Source: Himantopus leucocephalus
Taxonomy: Eukaryota; Chordata; Aves; Charadriiformes; Recurvirostridae
DNA: 64,000 nt
NCBI GenBank assembly: GCA_003993805.1
Contig: RSEF01000003.1
Coordinates: forward strand, 106,632,300 to 106,696,299
Reading direction: 5' to 3'
Below the pieces are notes generated by a model. That model ran no database searches, was not told the DNA's origin, and saw only the letters and a program-made list of their open reading frames with translations. Numbering within the stretch: the stretch's first letter is position 1; each line of letters begins with the position of its first letter. Below, in pieces: positions 1 through 11,275 of the stretch. The translations under genes were made by a program, and so were the position numbers.

Positions 1-922
1 CCTCTCTCTTTGAAGAGAGGTGGGGGGGAGCATCTGTTGTTCACCAAGTGGCCAGTTCAGCCCTAATCATGACAATTTCAGACAAAAATATGACAGCAAA
101 TATGCATTGAATCCAGTGTAACGTCCGTCCATGTCATAAGGATGCTGTACATGTTGTAGTAGAGAAGTCTGCAGATGGGGCATGGTTCCAGCTGCATCGT
201 TCCAAGCTCTGGCGCATCATTTAGGTCTACAGTGGAACAGACATCAAAGAGCTTTGTCCAAATATGCAGTGGTCATTTGTCTGAATGTTTCAGAAGTCCA
301 GAAATCTCTGAAAAATGTGTTGCACCTGCTGTTACTAATAGAAGGAGGAAAACGGGTAAAATCTCCTTACCGCTCCTGACTTCCTTCCCCAGCAGCAGCC
401 TGGCAGATGCTCACCCTACAAGTAACAATATTTGCAAAGTGAACTGCTGTTTCTGCTTTGTTTAGTTATAATTTATGCTTCTGTGTAACCATACTGCAGA
501 ATCTCAGCTGTCATCTGAAAAATACGAAACTTCATGATTTTGTGGTTGAACACAAGGTTCAAAATATGAAGTGAATGTAACCCGGCTCATGACAGCTGCT
601 AACATCCTTAGGAAATCTCAAGAAATAGTGTGGGGGCTGGGAAAGTGATTTCATACGATAGCAATGAGTAAGATCAATGATATCTGAAACGTTAATATGC
701 GTAGTGGTAATTTTGTGCCTCTTTTTAAGCAAGATATCAAAGTAATCATCTTTGATACAGGCAGAAGCAGGTTTTGACATGGAGGAAGGGACTGCTGGCA
801 GCTACAAAGAACTGAAGACAAAAATGTTCCATCTGCCCTTCTTCCTTTATTTTTAAAACCGTGCCTGTTCTTGTGTAGTACACAGGGCCTGGTGTAGCAG
901 AAATTGAGTCAATGAAATCATT

Positions 923-940
923 CCCATTGATTTCAATGGG
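923..940. repeat. Perfect 8-bp inverted repeat, possible old amniote repeat relic
   Basis: CCCATTGA and TCAATGGG flank a TT spacer. This core, with the nearby words for 'ttggactgg', resembles the centre of old palindromic nonautonomous repeats scattered through amniote genomes. Only the core is visible, so membership is an inference. Confidence 0.3.
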
Positions 941-3233
941 TGTTGGACTGGTGCCCAAAAAAGAGAGGGAATGCATTTTCTCTGGAAGCAATAGCCTTAT
1001 CTGCTTTCACAGCACCAAAATCTCTAACCATCTATCTCCCCCATCTTTGGGGGGGGGGGTAACAAAATAAACCAAAACCTACCAAAAATCTTCCTTTCCT
1101 TGTGTACATATTCTCTCAATGGCTTAGTGTGCTTTTGTTCAAAAATCTGCAGCTTCCTTGAAAAAATTTGGTGCAAAAAGCAACGTTTTAACATAAAAAT
1201 CAACAACGTAGGGATACTCTGTTGACTGTCATAGACAAGCCCATGGGAAGGGCATGGTTCCAGCATTCCTGATACACCAGTACAAGCTCTGGCAGTACAA
1301 GCTCTCAGAACTGATGTTTGACAAATGACACGCAGCTTTGTCCATGTTTACTGCCATGTGCAATAAAAATACGTGTCGGATTATATATATTTTGTAAATG
1401 GGAGACATGTAGCTGCCATAACGTAGCAGCTGGCATGTGACTTTGTTTCCTTTCTTATAAGCAGCATCAGTATTTGCAAATAGCAGCAACTTGTGGACAG
1501 GGATTCAGATTTTTTTTCTTCTGAACTTCGAGTCACTAGGTAAAGACCTACGTGACTTGTGTAACTCTACAGTTTCATCTGTATCACTCTTCCATCTTTC
1601 TTCTTGCTGTCATTGTATAGAAAACTAACTCATAGCAGCTTGTCTTGTTTAAAGTCTAAGCTCCATGGTACAGTTTTTAATTTTGATAACACTGTGAGAT
1701 CCTGAGTCTTACCATCAAATAATGAATAGAAAATGCTTTGGGATATTGATAAGCAGGGTCCTATATAGATACAAATAATCTGCTTCGTGCACTGTGCCTT
1801 TGAAGTCCTCTTTTGTTTGCATTCAATAAATCCTTTCTGGGAGCAAGTACAAATTAAGACCCAGCCTTCAGCCCATCTTTACCAGGGTCTTTCTCTAAGC
1901 ATGTAATTAGCTGCAGATGAAGCTGCAGCTATTTTAGTGTTTAAGCACCTGATTGCTCCTGGAAACCAAATACTCACATGTCTAAATTGGAGTAATTTTT
2001 ACCTACTCTCTGCAGGTTCAGTCTCTGGCCCCAAAGTAATTTGGACCACTCCTGTGTCAGCAAAAGCAGTAGGAGATGCCTATTCACTGCATTTTTCATA
2101 ACAGGACAGGGGTGGTGCAGTCCTTTTTTGTAACTTCATAGACATCTTTTTTATGGCATAGCTTTACTTTGTGTTTGTATACTTTTAAAGCCCAGAGGAG
2201 ACAAGAAGTTTTTCCAATCATATCACTGGACTTACTCTAACAGCAAGGGATTCAAGATAGAGAAGGGAATCTGTGCTAAGGCTGCAGCTGTGTCTTTTCT
2301 CAAGAAAAGAGAAAAATGTAAAAAATCAGCTAGATTCTTTCTCTCAAAGGGCATTGGCTGTGAAAAGCAGGTCTCTCCCAAGAGCATCAGGAAGGGTGGG
2401 CAGTGAAGAAATAGCAAGGTGGTTGCTGCTGTTCGGGGATTCTCAGATGTAGAGATCCAGGTGTTATTAAAATAAAATGAACTGCTGGCAGGGCTGCAAA
2501 ATCACTAGCTAATAAGAATGGATTCAGCATTGCCTGGGGGGACTGACAGAAGCTCAAAGGAGAGCCTCTCCAACACACCACATTTACCTTGCATAAAGGC
2601 TGGATTTCTGATTCACTGTGGTTGAATTCGGATATTCCATTTCCATTATCACTTACCGTACTAACACAGCCCATTGATTTTACTGCCACCTCTGTTCTCT
2701 CTTGTCGTCCTGTATTTGTTTTCCAGGAAACCAGTGTTACAGCCACAGACTCTCCAGAGCTGCCGGCCAGCCCCAACCTCTGCTCCCCTCCCACCCGAGC
2801 AGCCCTTGCCTGCTGCACCAGCGTGGTCCTGAGGCTGATACAGCCAAAAACCTTTTCATCCTGCCAGGACACTGCACTTTTATATCGTCCAGCTGCCGTT
2901 GGGCTCTGGCTGGCTGACTTATGCCAACCAGTTATTACTGTGCTATGCACTGATACTTTGAATACGCATGCTAGCCAAAACGTGTTGCAGCCTGTCAAAA
3001 AGCTAAGTGACAGGTCTTTCTTTCATATGGTCTCTCCCTAATATAAGCTGTACACCTTCTATAATACATATACACATAAAACATACATAATATTTATCTC
3101 TCTCAGATACTTATTCAGAAAAGCAAATCCACATACATGTTCAGGCAACGTGCGGTGCCAGAATGATCACCTCCATGATTGCTCTTTAGCAGTAATCATC
3201 CCTAAATTAAATGTATATAGACCTCCCTCCCTG

Positions 3234-3315
3234 GTGTGTATACACACATATTTTTTATATATACACGTGTGTGTACATATAATATATACATAAAAAATAC
3301 ATATTTTACATATGA
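3234..3315. repeat. TA/TG-rich simple sequence with palindrome
   Basis: It holds the 14-bp perfect palindrome GTGTGTATACACAC at 3234-3247 and a 26-nt perfect pyrimidine-purine alternation at 3256-3281. Further TA-rich sequence follows. This is a decayed microsatellite and the type of tract that can adopt left-handed or cruciform DNA. Confidence 0.75.
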
Positions 3316-3782
3316 GTTAATAGTGTTTTTACCTGTATGAATAAGCCAATGGAATTATACAGTATAAAATAAAAGTGAATTGTTAAAATTTGGGTGGTGA
3401 TAATTCACAATACCTTGAATCTGTAAGACAATAAATACAAAGTTTCTGTCTCAAATAGAAAATAGCAACGTGCTTTTAAAATGGGAATATTCTTGCAGTA
3501 CAACCTGTCTGCCCAAGTGAAACCACAAATCCAGGGTTATGATCTACCACCCTCTTCTGTGCCCAGAGAGGGAAGAGAACTGTTGCATTGCAACACTAGG
3601 CAAAGTCTCTGCTGACTTTCCCTTATTCACTGACTAAAGCAAAATAAAATTCTCTACAGTTATATTCCAGGCAGAGTTGCCTGTAAGTATGCACAGAAGG
3701 AAAGCCATATTTGATCTTACAACCACTGTACATAAGTTGGAAACCCTGTATAAGGAGCAGTTTCATGCTAAGCATCTTAATT

Positions 3783-3798
3783 CCTCCCTCCCTCCCTC
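3783..3798. repeat. Short (CCCT)n microsatellite
   Basis: Four CCTC/CCCT units form a pyrimidine-only run. There is nothing else of note. Confidence 0.7.
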
Positions 3799-6357
3799 AG
3801 CTTCAGGCTTTTTCTAAAAGAACCTGAGGATCTGATTAACCTCTGACTTCTCTGAGAAATCTGGAATCTCTTAAGGTCCTCAAAGATACTGTGGAGAAGT
3901 CTCTAGACCAAGAAGTAAATGAACCTCAAACAAACCAATGGTCTACCAGCCTCTGTTGGCTAGTCTTCATTATTTTTCCCTGAACTTTAAATTAGCCCAA
4001 GTGGTTTAGTCTGCAGATTGATTTAGCCTCAGCTGAAAGCGGTGAGGATTTTTCCGTTCATTTTAGAGATTGCTGGATCAGACTTTACTCATTTTGTTCC
4101 TGAACCAAACCTTAATGATGTCAATAAAATGCCTTTTATGCAGTTTAATGGATTTGTAGTCATTCCAGTAGTTCCCTACTAAAAAAAAAAAATAATTACT
4201 TATTTCCTTAATCTTATTCCAACCAACATGGTTTTGGCTTCATTTTCTTTATTGCTGCCCCTCCCAGTTGGTTCAAATCAGCTTGCTCATAGAAAATGTC
4301 AGCACTGAGACAAAGACTCAAATAAACACAGAGACTCAGCGATACTCTGAGAGCTGGTCCTCTCAGGATACATGAGAGGGAAGACAGCAGAGAGAGCTTG
4401 TTCCATTTCATAGCTACATAAAATACATCAGTCCCTAAGGTTATTTCTGCACGGCGTTCAGGCAGTACGATGTAGGCACTCACTTCAGTGTAGCCAGCAT
4501 GTGTCATTACCAGGGAAGCTGCAGTGTCACTGGCTTCAGCGTGGGCTGAATGAGGCCATTGGAGATGTGGGCTGTCTGATTAAGAAGCTCGTCTGTGCAG
4601 ACACCATAACTTCATTGCTATTAATACTGAGCTGGCTGAATTGTCAATAGTCTGATATGTCTCTGTGTGCTGTTGTAACATTCCCATTACAGGCTAGGTG
4701 CAGCTTGCAGCTCTGAATTTGTACTTTTTAGACTTTGATTTGCAGGGCGTTGAAGTCAACTGAGAGATTCCCCATTGCAAGCACCTTCCTACGCTTAGCT
4801 TACATCTCATCAGCCTGCTTAAATGCTTACCTCCCTTAAAGCACCTGAGTGTCATGAGTGAAGTGGAAAGGGATTACTTATGCACTCTAAGATTTGCTTT
4901 GGCAAAACAGACTTAACAATCTCTAAATTTAGATAAAATATTGATCACTTAAATAAATCTAAGACGTGGGTGTTGTCTGGAGGCAAAGTATTAGTACCTT
5001 CTCCAAACTAACATCTGAATACTTGATAAAATTTTGTGGGTTGTGACAATATCATTATTTCAGCCACAATGGTGTTTCATTTTCTATATTAAAAGGACTT
5101 CAAAAACCTTGCACAATGAAAGATCTTATAAACAGTACTTAACAAATAATGATGAATACTCAGGAAAAATTAGCTTTTTTCATTTTTTTTATAGTGACAA
5201 ACTAAATTTTGCTCTCACTTTACAACCAGAGACTGCATTGCTCTGTGAGTGAGACAGAGAGCTCAGTGTGTCCCCTAGCAGCAGCAGTTTGTTCCCTAGA
5301 TAGTGAATTATGCACCAAAATAGGTGTGTATTATATCACTAGGATACTTACACAAAAGAATCATTCCTTAGAAATGCGAGATTTTCTGATGCTCAACATT
5401 CTTTAAATTATTTCAGGATAATATTACCATTACGCATTTCCTGCTCTGGTTGGTTTGGCTGGTTTGGTTCATTGTTGGCTATATGTTAAAGCAAAGCTTT
5501 AATAAATGTAACCATTGGTTTCCAATAGAAAGGTTTTCATCCGAAGAGCGTGTTATCGATGGCTATTCTCGTTTGCAGCACTTGCACTCTCCATGGCTCT
5601 CTGCAGCTGACTGCACTGACGTCACCTCCAGCGCTATCGACACATTCTTTTGTGTGGTGTGAATGAAAAAGTAAATTGATCCCAGTGGGGACTGTGCTCA
5701 CAGCAAACAGAAAAAAGCTGCTGCTCTGCCAGCTATAGATGGCATCAGACGTCTGTTAGTACAGTCCTTGCTTTGGCACTCAGATTACACAGAACACCAG
5801 TTAGGGGGTTGTCTTTACGTCCCTCAAAAAATATTATATTTTGGGGGGCCTAAACTTGGCACATGGAAATTAATAATGATTTAAACAGCAAAAGATGTAA
5901 ACAATAGCACCTTGTATCCTGGAGGTAAAGTAATTTTAAAAGGGACAAATATTATTATGCCAAATTTATGGATGACAGGAGCATAATCTCCTTGGGGTTA
6001 TGGAACAAAGGCAAGGAATAAAGGGGAATAAAAAAACAGTCACAAAATCTTTGACTTGTGAAAAAATATCCATTTTGGAGTGTTGAAATCATCTGTGATA
6101 AATAAATTATGCCTGCCAGGCACCTGGTCTTACATCTCCTCAATTCTAGTCCTGAGGTCTAAGTATTTATTACAGGAGTATTGTTTTTATGACATGCAAA
6201 GGCAGAATTTAAAATTTTAAACTGATAGGAGTTTTGTTTAAGATTTCATTCTAGCTATTTTTAATATAAGCCTTTGTATCAAAGAGAAAAATATGAAGTG
6301 TTTTCTAAGCTTTTCCCACATTTTGTATATTTATTTACAGTGTGTATTTGCCTCCCC

Positions 6358-6485
6358 CTCTGTCACTATCAGTTACTATATTTACAATGTCTAACAATTT
6401 TATCCTTTCAAAATCCCTGTTAGATAGGTCAATACCTTCCTTCATTTAACAGTGGTGTGCATACGTAGGTGTGAGAGAAGGATCA
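6358..6485 (-). repeat. Possible MIR SINE remnant
   Basis: The words 'aatccctgttagataggtcaa' and 'catttaacagtgg' line up in order with the antisense MIR core (few-hundred-base SINE; 'cctgtgaggtaggta' then 'cattttacagatg'). Similarity is weak. CR1 element A begins directly after it, so A may have inserted into or beside this relic. Confidence 0.28.
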
Positions 6486-6719
6486 GAGGAACAAGTCACA
6501 GAATCATAGAACAGTTTGGGTTGGAAGGGACCTTTAAAGGCTAACTAGTCCAAACCCCTACAATGAGCAGGGACATCTTCAACTAGACCAGGGTGCTCAA
6601 AGCCCTGTCCAGCCTGACCTTGAACGTTTCCAGGGATGGGGCATCTGCCACTTGTCTGGGCAATCTGTTCCACTGTTTCACCACCCCCATTGTAAAAAAA
6701 AATTCTTCCTTATATCTAG

Positions 6720-6932
6720 TCTAAATCTACCCTCTTTCAGTTTAAAACTGTTACCCCTTGTCCTATCGCAACAGGCCCTGCTAAGAAGTTTGTCCCCATC
6801 TTTCCTGTAGGCCCCCTTTAAGTACTGAAAAGCTGCTATAAGGTCTCCTCAGAGCCTTCTCTTCTCCAGGCTGAACAACCCCAACTCTCTCAGCCTGTCC
6901 TCATAGGAGAGGTGTTCCAGTCCTCTGATCAT
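6720..6932 (-). repeat. 213-bp arm of an identical inverted repeat (in CR1 A)
   Basis: This block is the exact reverse complement of 8282-8494 over all 213 bases that I compared by hand. It covers the CR1 ORF2 C-terminal region. Both arms carry the same in-frame TGA (here plus-strand 6849-6851) where CR1 normally has Arg before GDL. Beyond both ends the two copies differ at about one base in four to five. The spacer between arms is 1349 bases. Confidence 0.93.
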
Positions 6933-7341
6933 TTTTGTGGTACTCCTCTCAACCTGCTCCAACAAGTCCATGTCTTTCGTGTGCTGAGGCCTCCAGAGCT
7001 GGACGCCGTACTCCCGGTGCGGTCTCACCAGAGTAGAGGGGCAGAATCACCTCCCTTGGTCTGCTGGCCATGCTTCTTTTGATGCAGCCCAGGATTAGCT
7101 TTCTGGGCTGTGAGCACACATTGCTGGGTTATGTCCAGCTTTTCATCCACCAGTGCCCCAAGTCCTTCTGGGCAGGGCTGCTCTCAATCCCTTCATCCTC
7201 CAGTCTGTATTGATGCCGGGGTTGCCCCAGCCCAGGTGCAGACCCTTGCACTTGGCCTTGTTGAACCTAATGAGGTTCACGCGGGGACAATTCTTGAGCT
7301 TGTCCAGGTCCCTCTGAATGGCATTACATCCCTGAGGCATG

Positions 7342-7900
7342 TCAACCACTCAGCTTGGTGTTGTCTGCAAACTTGCTGAGGGTCCACTCAATCCCACTGC
7401 CTATGTCATTGATGAAGATATTAAACAGTACTGGTCCAAATACAGACCCCCGAGGGACGTCACTTATTACCAATCTCCATCTGGACATTGAGCTGTTGAC
7501 CACTACCCTCTGGATGCGACGATCCAACCAATTCCTCATTCACCAAAATGGCCACCCATCAAATCCCTGTCTCTCCAATTCAAAGAAAAGGATGTTGTGG
7601 CGGGCAATGTCAAACACCTTAGAAAGGGACAGATAGATGACATCCATAGCTCTTCCCTTGACGACTGATGTAGTCACTTCATCATAGAAGGCCACTAAGT
7701 TGGTCAGGCAGGACTTGCCCTTGGTGAAGCCATGCTGTCTGTCTCAAATCATCTCCCTGTCCTCCATGTGCCTGAGCACAGCTTCTAGGAGGATCTGTTC
7801 CATGATCTTCCCAGGCACAGAGTTGAGGCTGACAGGTCAGTAGTTCCCAGGGTCCTCCTTTCTACCTTTTTTATAAATGGGTGCAATCTTTCTCTTTTTC
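7342..7900 (-). pseudogene. CR1 A reverse transcriptase remnant
   Basis: On the minus strand this reads as the CR1 (non-LTR) reverse transcriptase, which would copy the element's own RNA at a nicked target. Visible blocks in order are IAPIYKKGRKEDPGNY, an in-frame TGA replacing the Arg of the NYRPVSL motif (plus-strand 7837-7839), [12 protein letters not shown], a degenerate palm region, [17 protein letters not shown], then [20 protein letters not shown]. It ends in FADNTKLSG, where the family has FADDTKL. The second catalytic aspartate is therefore Asn (AAC, plus-strand 7360-7362). With stops and frameshifts between blocks, the enzyme cannot be functional. The call rests on conserved RT motifs and on position within element A. 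Confidence 0.9.
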
Positions 7901-7975
7901 CAGTCACCAGGGACTTTACCTGTCTGCCATGACTTTTCAAATATCACGGAGAGTGGCTTGACAACTACATCATTG

Positions 7976-8725
7976 CTTAGGCAATTCCAAGCACAAATAT
8001 AGGCTGGGCGGAGAATGGATCGAGAGCAGCCCTGTCGAGAAGGACTTGGGGGTGTTGGTGGATGAGAATCTCAAGATGAGCCAGCAATGTGTGCTCACAG
8101 CCCAGAAAGCCAGCCGCATCCTGGGTTGTGTCAAAAGAAGCATGGCCAGCAGGTTGAGGGAGGTGATTCTGGCCCTCTGCTCTCATGAGACCCCACCTGG
8201 AGTTCTGCGTCCAGCTCTTGGAGGTCCCCACATAAGAAGGACGTGGACCTGTTGGAGTGGGTCCAGAGGAGGGCCACGGAGATGATCAGAGGACTGGAAC
8301 ACCTCTCCTATGAGGACAGGCTGAGAGAGTTGGGGTTGTTCAGCCTGGAGAAGAGAAGGCTCTGAGGAGACCTTATAGCAGCTTTTCAGTACTTAAAGGG
8401 GGCCTACAGGAAAGATGGGGACAAACTTCTTAGCAGGGCCTGTTGCGATAGGACAAGGGGTAACAGTTTTAAACTGAAAGAGGGTAGATTTAGATTAGAT
8501 ATTAGGAAGAAACTCTTTAATATGAGAGTGGTGAGACACTGGAACAGGCTGCCCAGAGAAGGTGTGACTGCCCCATCCCTGGCAACATTCAAGGACAGGT
8601 TGGATGGGGCTTTGAACAACCTGGTCTAATGGTAGGTGTCCCTGCCCAGGGCAGGGAGGTTGGAACTAAATGGTCTTTAAGGTCCCTTCCAACTCTAACC
8701 ATGCTATGATTGTACGATTTTATGA
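7976..8725 (+). mobile_element. 5'-truncated CR1 3' fragment nested in element A
   Basis: Plus-strand sequence reads as the CR1 ORF2 C-terminus: [19 protein letters not shown], then [38 protein letters not shown] and [29 protein letters not shown] follows (8363-8365), then GDLIAAFQYLKG and HWNRLP-type sequence (decayed). It ends in the CR1 3' tail with degenerate ATTCTATGA units (8701-8725). It lies in opposite orientation inside element A, whose ORF2 linker is cut at about 7975 and resumes at 8726. The fragment is therefore younger than A as an insertion. The 5' junction is uncertain by a few bases. Confidence 0.93.
8282..8494 (+). repeat. 213-bp arm of an identical inverted repeat (in nested CR1)
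   Basis: This is the partner of 6720-6932, matching as reverse complement without a mismatch. The next base outside on each side differs (8281 against 6933, 8495 against 6719). Flanking 50-60 bases match at only roughly 73-78 percent by hand count. This abrupt change in identity is typical of a gene conversion tract. Confidence 0.93.
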
Positions 8726-10145
8726 CCAGCCAATCCCTCAGGACTTTGGGACGCATCTCATCACGTCCCATAGACTTCTGTATATTCAGGTTACTAAGGT
8801 GGTCACAAATCTGATCTTCTCTTACAGTGGGAGGGACTTTGCTCCCCCAGTTTCCACCTTGCGGTCCATCCACTTGAGAGGTGTGGGAAGAGAAGTTGCT
8901 GGTGAAGACTGAGACAAAAATTTGTTGAGAAGCTCAGCCTTCTCCTTGCCTTTTGTTTCTGATTTGCTAGTCTTGTTCATCGTGGGGGATATGCTTTCTT
9001 TGACCTTCCTTTTCTAGATGACATACCTATGAAAGCCCTTCTTATTATTCTTTGTGTTGCTTGCCAAGTTTAGCTCCAGCTGCTTCTTAGTCTTCCTGAC
9101 CCCATCCTTACACAACCAGGCAGCGTACCTATACTCTTCCCAAGACACCTGTCCCTGCTTCCACTGCCCGTGCATTTCCTTCTTGCCCTGTAGTTTGACC
9201 AGAAGGTCTTGACTCAGCCATGTCAGTCTCTTGCCCTCCTTGCCTGATTTCTTACACCTGGGGATCAAGAACTCTTGAGCTATGTGGAAAATATCTTTAA
9301 ACATCTTCCATCTCTGTTCTGTTCCCTTATCCCTGAGGACAGTTTCCCAGTGGGTCCAATTGACTAACTCCTTGAAGAGCTGGAATTTTGCTTTCCTAAA
9401 ATTCAGGGTCCTGACTTTACCGTTCACCTGACCCATATCCCTTAGGATTTCAAACTCCACCGGTACAAGATCACTGCAGCCCAGGCTGCCTCCAATCTTG
9501 ACGTCACTGATTAGCTCATTTGCATTGGTGACCACCAGGTCCAGTATCACATCTCTTCTGGTGGGGCTGTCTATTACCTGGCTTAAGAAGTTATCTTTGA
9601 TGCATTCCTGAAGTCTCCTGGACTGCCTACAGCTCTCTGTCCTACTTTTCCAGCAGATGTTGAGGTGGCTGAAGTCCCCCAGCAGGACAAGAGCCCGTGA
9701 GCGTGATGCCTCCTGTAGCTGGGGTAAGAAGGCTTCATCAATAGGCTCCCCTTGATTGGGCGGCCTGTAATAGACACCTCTGTTGCCTTGGTCTCTAATT
9801 CTTACCCATAAGTTTCCAACGTGCTCATGGCTACTCTTCAGAGACAGCTCATCAGACTCTATCCATTTCTTGATGTACATGGCAATGCCTCCAACCGTCC
9901 TTCCTTACCTGTGCCTTCTAAACAACTTGTAGCCGGCAATAGCTGCACTGCAGTCATGGGATTTGGCCCACTAGGTTGCAGTAATGGCAACTAGGTCGTA
10001 GCTTTCTAGCAGCATGGTGGCTTCCAGCTTCTCCTGTTCATTGCTCATGCATGTGCATTGGTGTAGAGGCACACCTGGGCTGTTGGTTGTGTCACCTTCT
10101 TAGAGGAGCACCCCTTAAATGATGGCATGACTTCAGTTCCCTAGA
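8726..10145 (-). mobile_element. CR1 LINE element A, 5' part (endonuclease and linker)
   Basis: Minus-strand sequence resumes the ORF2 linker with 'REDQICDHLSNLNIQKSMG' (about 8740-8820). It continues upstream through a basic linker and the endonuclease domain. The most upstream recognisable part (9880-10060) encodes the region around 'ETWWAKSHDCSAAIAGYKLF' in decayed form. Similarity fades near 10145, so the element is 5'-truncated close to the start of ORF2. Without the nested piece, element A is about 2.9 kb. Confidence 0.92.
9014..9880 (-). pseudogene. CR1 A ORF2 endonuclease domain remnant, 288-codon open frame
   Basis: This is the longest uninterrupted frame in the window. It encodes the APE-type endonuclease of CR1 ORF2, which nicks target DNA to prime reverse transcription, plus part of the linker. 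From the first Met (internal to the original ORF), visible blocks are YYRPPNQ at residues 37-43, LLGDFSHLNICW at 66-77 (family GDFN, Asn now Ser), LDLVVTN at 113-119 and GCSDLVPVEF at 134-143. The last should read SDH, and the catalytic His is replaced by Leu. A Lys-rich linker with 'KKQLELNLASNTKNNKKGFH' follows near the end. The frame stays open by chance or modest age. Loss of the His and the dead RT downstream argue against activity. Confidence 0.92.
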
Positions 10146-11205
10146 AAACCTGTGGCAAAGCAGGAATATAAATTAAAAGGTGAAATGGTGTCCCAGCAGT
10201 GAAATGTTCTGTCTCCTCTCCCATCACACTACACCTACCACAGGGTCTGTATCCCCAGTCCTTATGCCAAAGTGGACTCTAGTTATGCTGCAGTATAATA
10301 CTGTCAATAGTTACACACAATCAGGTGTGTATCTAGTGAGGTTTGGCCACTTGATTTGCAGGTCCTTTCCTGTTTCTCATCAGTTTTCTTCATTATTGTG
10401 TGAGAACGCTATGAATGACTTGTCCTGGAAGACTTGGTGCATCTTGTAAGATAGAGCTATGAACATTTTATCTTTTCTCTACCATACTGACAAAATGAGA
10501 AAGCTGACCGATACATGATTTCTGGAGCACTAATATTGCACTTTTAGCCATGACATTCACATTCTTGGATCAGACAAGTAACAAACCACCATAGCAACTG
10601 GTGGTTATACCCAGACATATTCTATTAGAAAGGTGACATGTTGTGCAGAAAGGCACCACAAATTCTGCTGCACCGTAACCCCCCGTGAAACTACATATTC
10701 TACTGAAGTCCTGCTTTATAGAGAGGTTTGTAGAGAAATTACTTTCTGCCCCCTTTCCAGACTGATTATCTATACATGATTAATCTATACAGAAGGATGT
10801 GCTGTAGGTAATGTCAGCCAAATTCCCATAACCTATCTTAATTATGGATGGGATGGATGGGAGATGGAACCTGGAGCACATACAGTTTCATTGTACAGCA
10901 GTTGCCCATGTGATTTCTCTGCGCACATCTGGTTCTATAAGTAATTTCCTTATCCCAAAAAGAGAAAAAAATTTCAATTTCAATGTCAGCTGAGAAAAAA
11001 ATGGAACCTTTTATCTCAAAGAAAAAGGATAACTGCAGTGTAGCATCTTTAGGCTTCAAAGTTACCAGTTCAAGATGATGCTACTGTTTCCTACCATAGA
11101 ATTTGACTCAGTGGAGCTTTTTAAACCATTTGATTTCAGTGTTCATGTGCTTGAGACGATTTCCATCTTCTAGATCATAGACTCCAGAGGAGTAGGGAAG
11201 AGTCA

Positions 11206-11275
11206 TTTTTATTATCCTATTTTAGTATTTGAAGGGTCATATTTAATTTTTATTATCCCATTTTAGTATTTGAAG
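11206..11275 (+). repeat. Local direct duplication, 29 bp, period 41
   Basis: The words at 11206-11234 and 11247-11275 are identical except one base (cct against ccc). They end in 'attttagtatttgaag'. It appears to be a simple local duplication. Confidence 0.85.

Larger units (their letters stand above)
1..6495. other. AT-rich noncoding DNA, no supported gene
   Basis: No recognisable exon, RNA gene or young transposon is seen. Open frames exist on both strands. The longest, 203 codons on the minus strand at 2387-2998, overlaps a 150-codon plus-strand frame at 2589-3041 in a locally GC-richer patch, and neither resembles a known protein. Small structures are a G11 run at 1049-1059, a 15-bp tandem duplication at 1278-1307, a TA/TG-rich tract at 3234-3315 and a CCCT run at 3783-3798. 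The last 130 bases may be a MIR remnant. The stretch is probably intergenic or intronic. Confidence 0.7.
6496..7975 (-). mobile_element. CR1 LINE element A, 3' part (RT C-terminal half and 3' end)
   Basis: The plus strand starts with 'gaatcatagaacagtttggg' followed by 'ttggaagggacc', which is the reverse complement of an avian CR1 3' terminus, so the element runs on the minus strand. Reading minus, it encodes reverse transcriptase from the YKKGRK block (about 7870) through '[18 protein letters not shown]' to the C-terminal part of ORF2. Stops and frameshifts are frequent. The copy is interrupted at about 7975 by a plus-strand CR1 fragment and resumes at 8726 (the ORF2 linker reads on across the cut). 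No clear target duplication is seen, as is usual for CR1. The block 6720-6932 is unusual (see the repeat entry). This is an old, dead copy. Confidence 0.95.

Noticed and set aside
7977..8285. Overlapping frames on both strands (84 and 79 codons)
   Set aside because: The plus frame is CR1 ORF2 C-terminus already covered by the nested element. The minus frame is its shadow.
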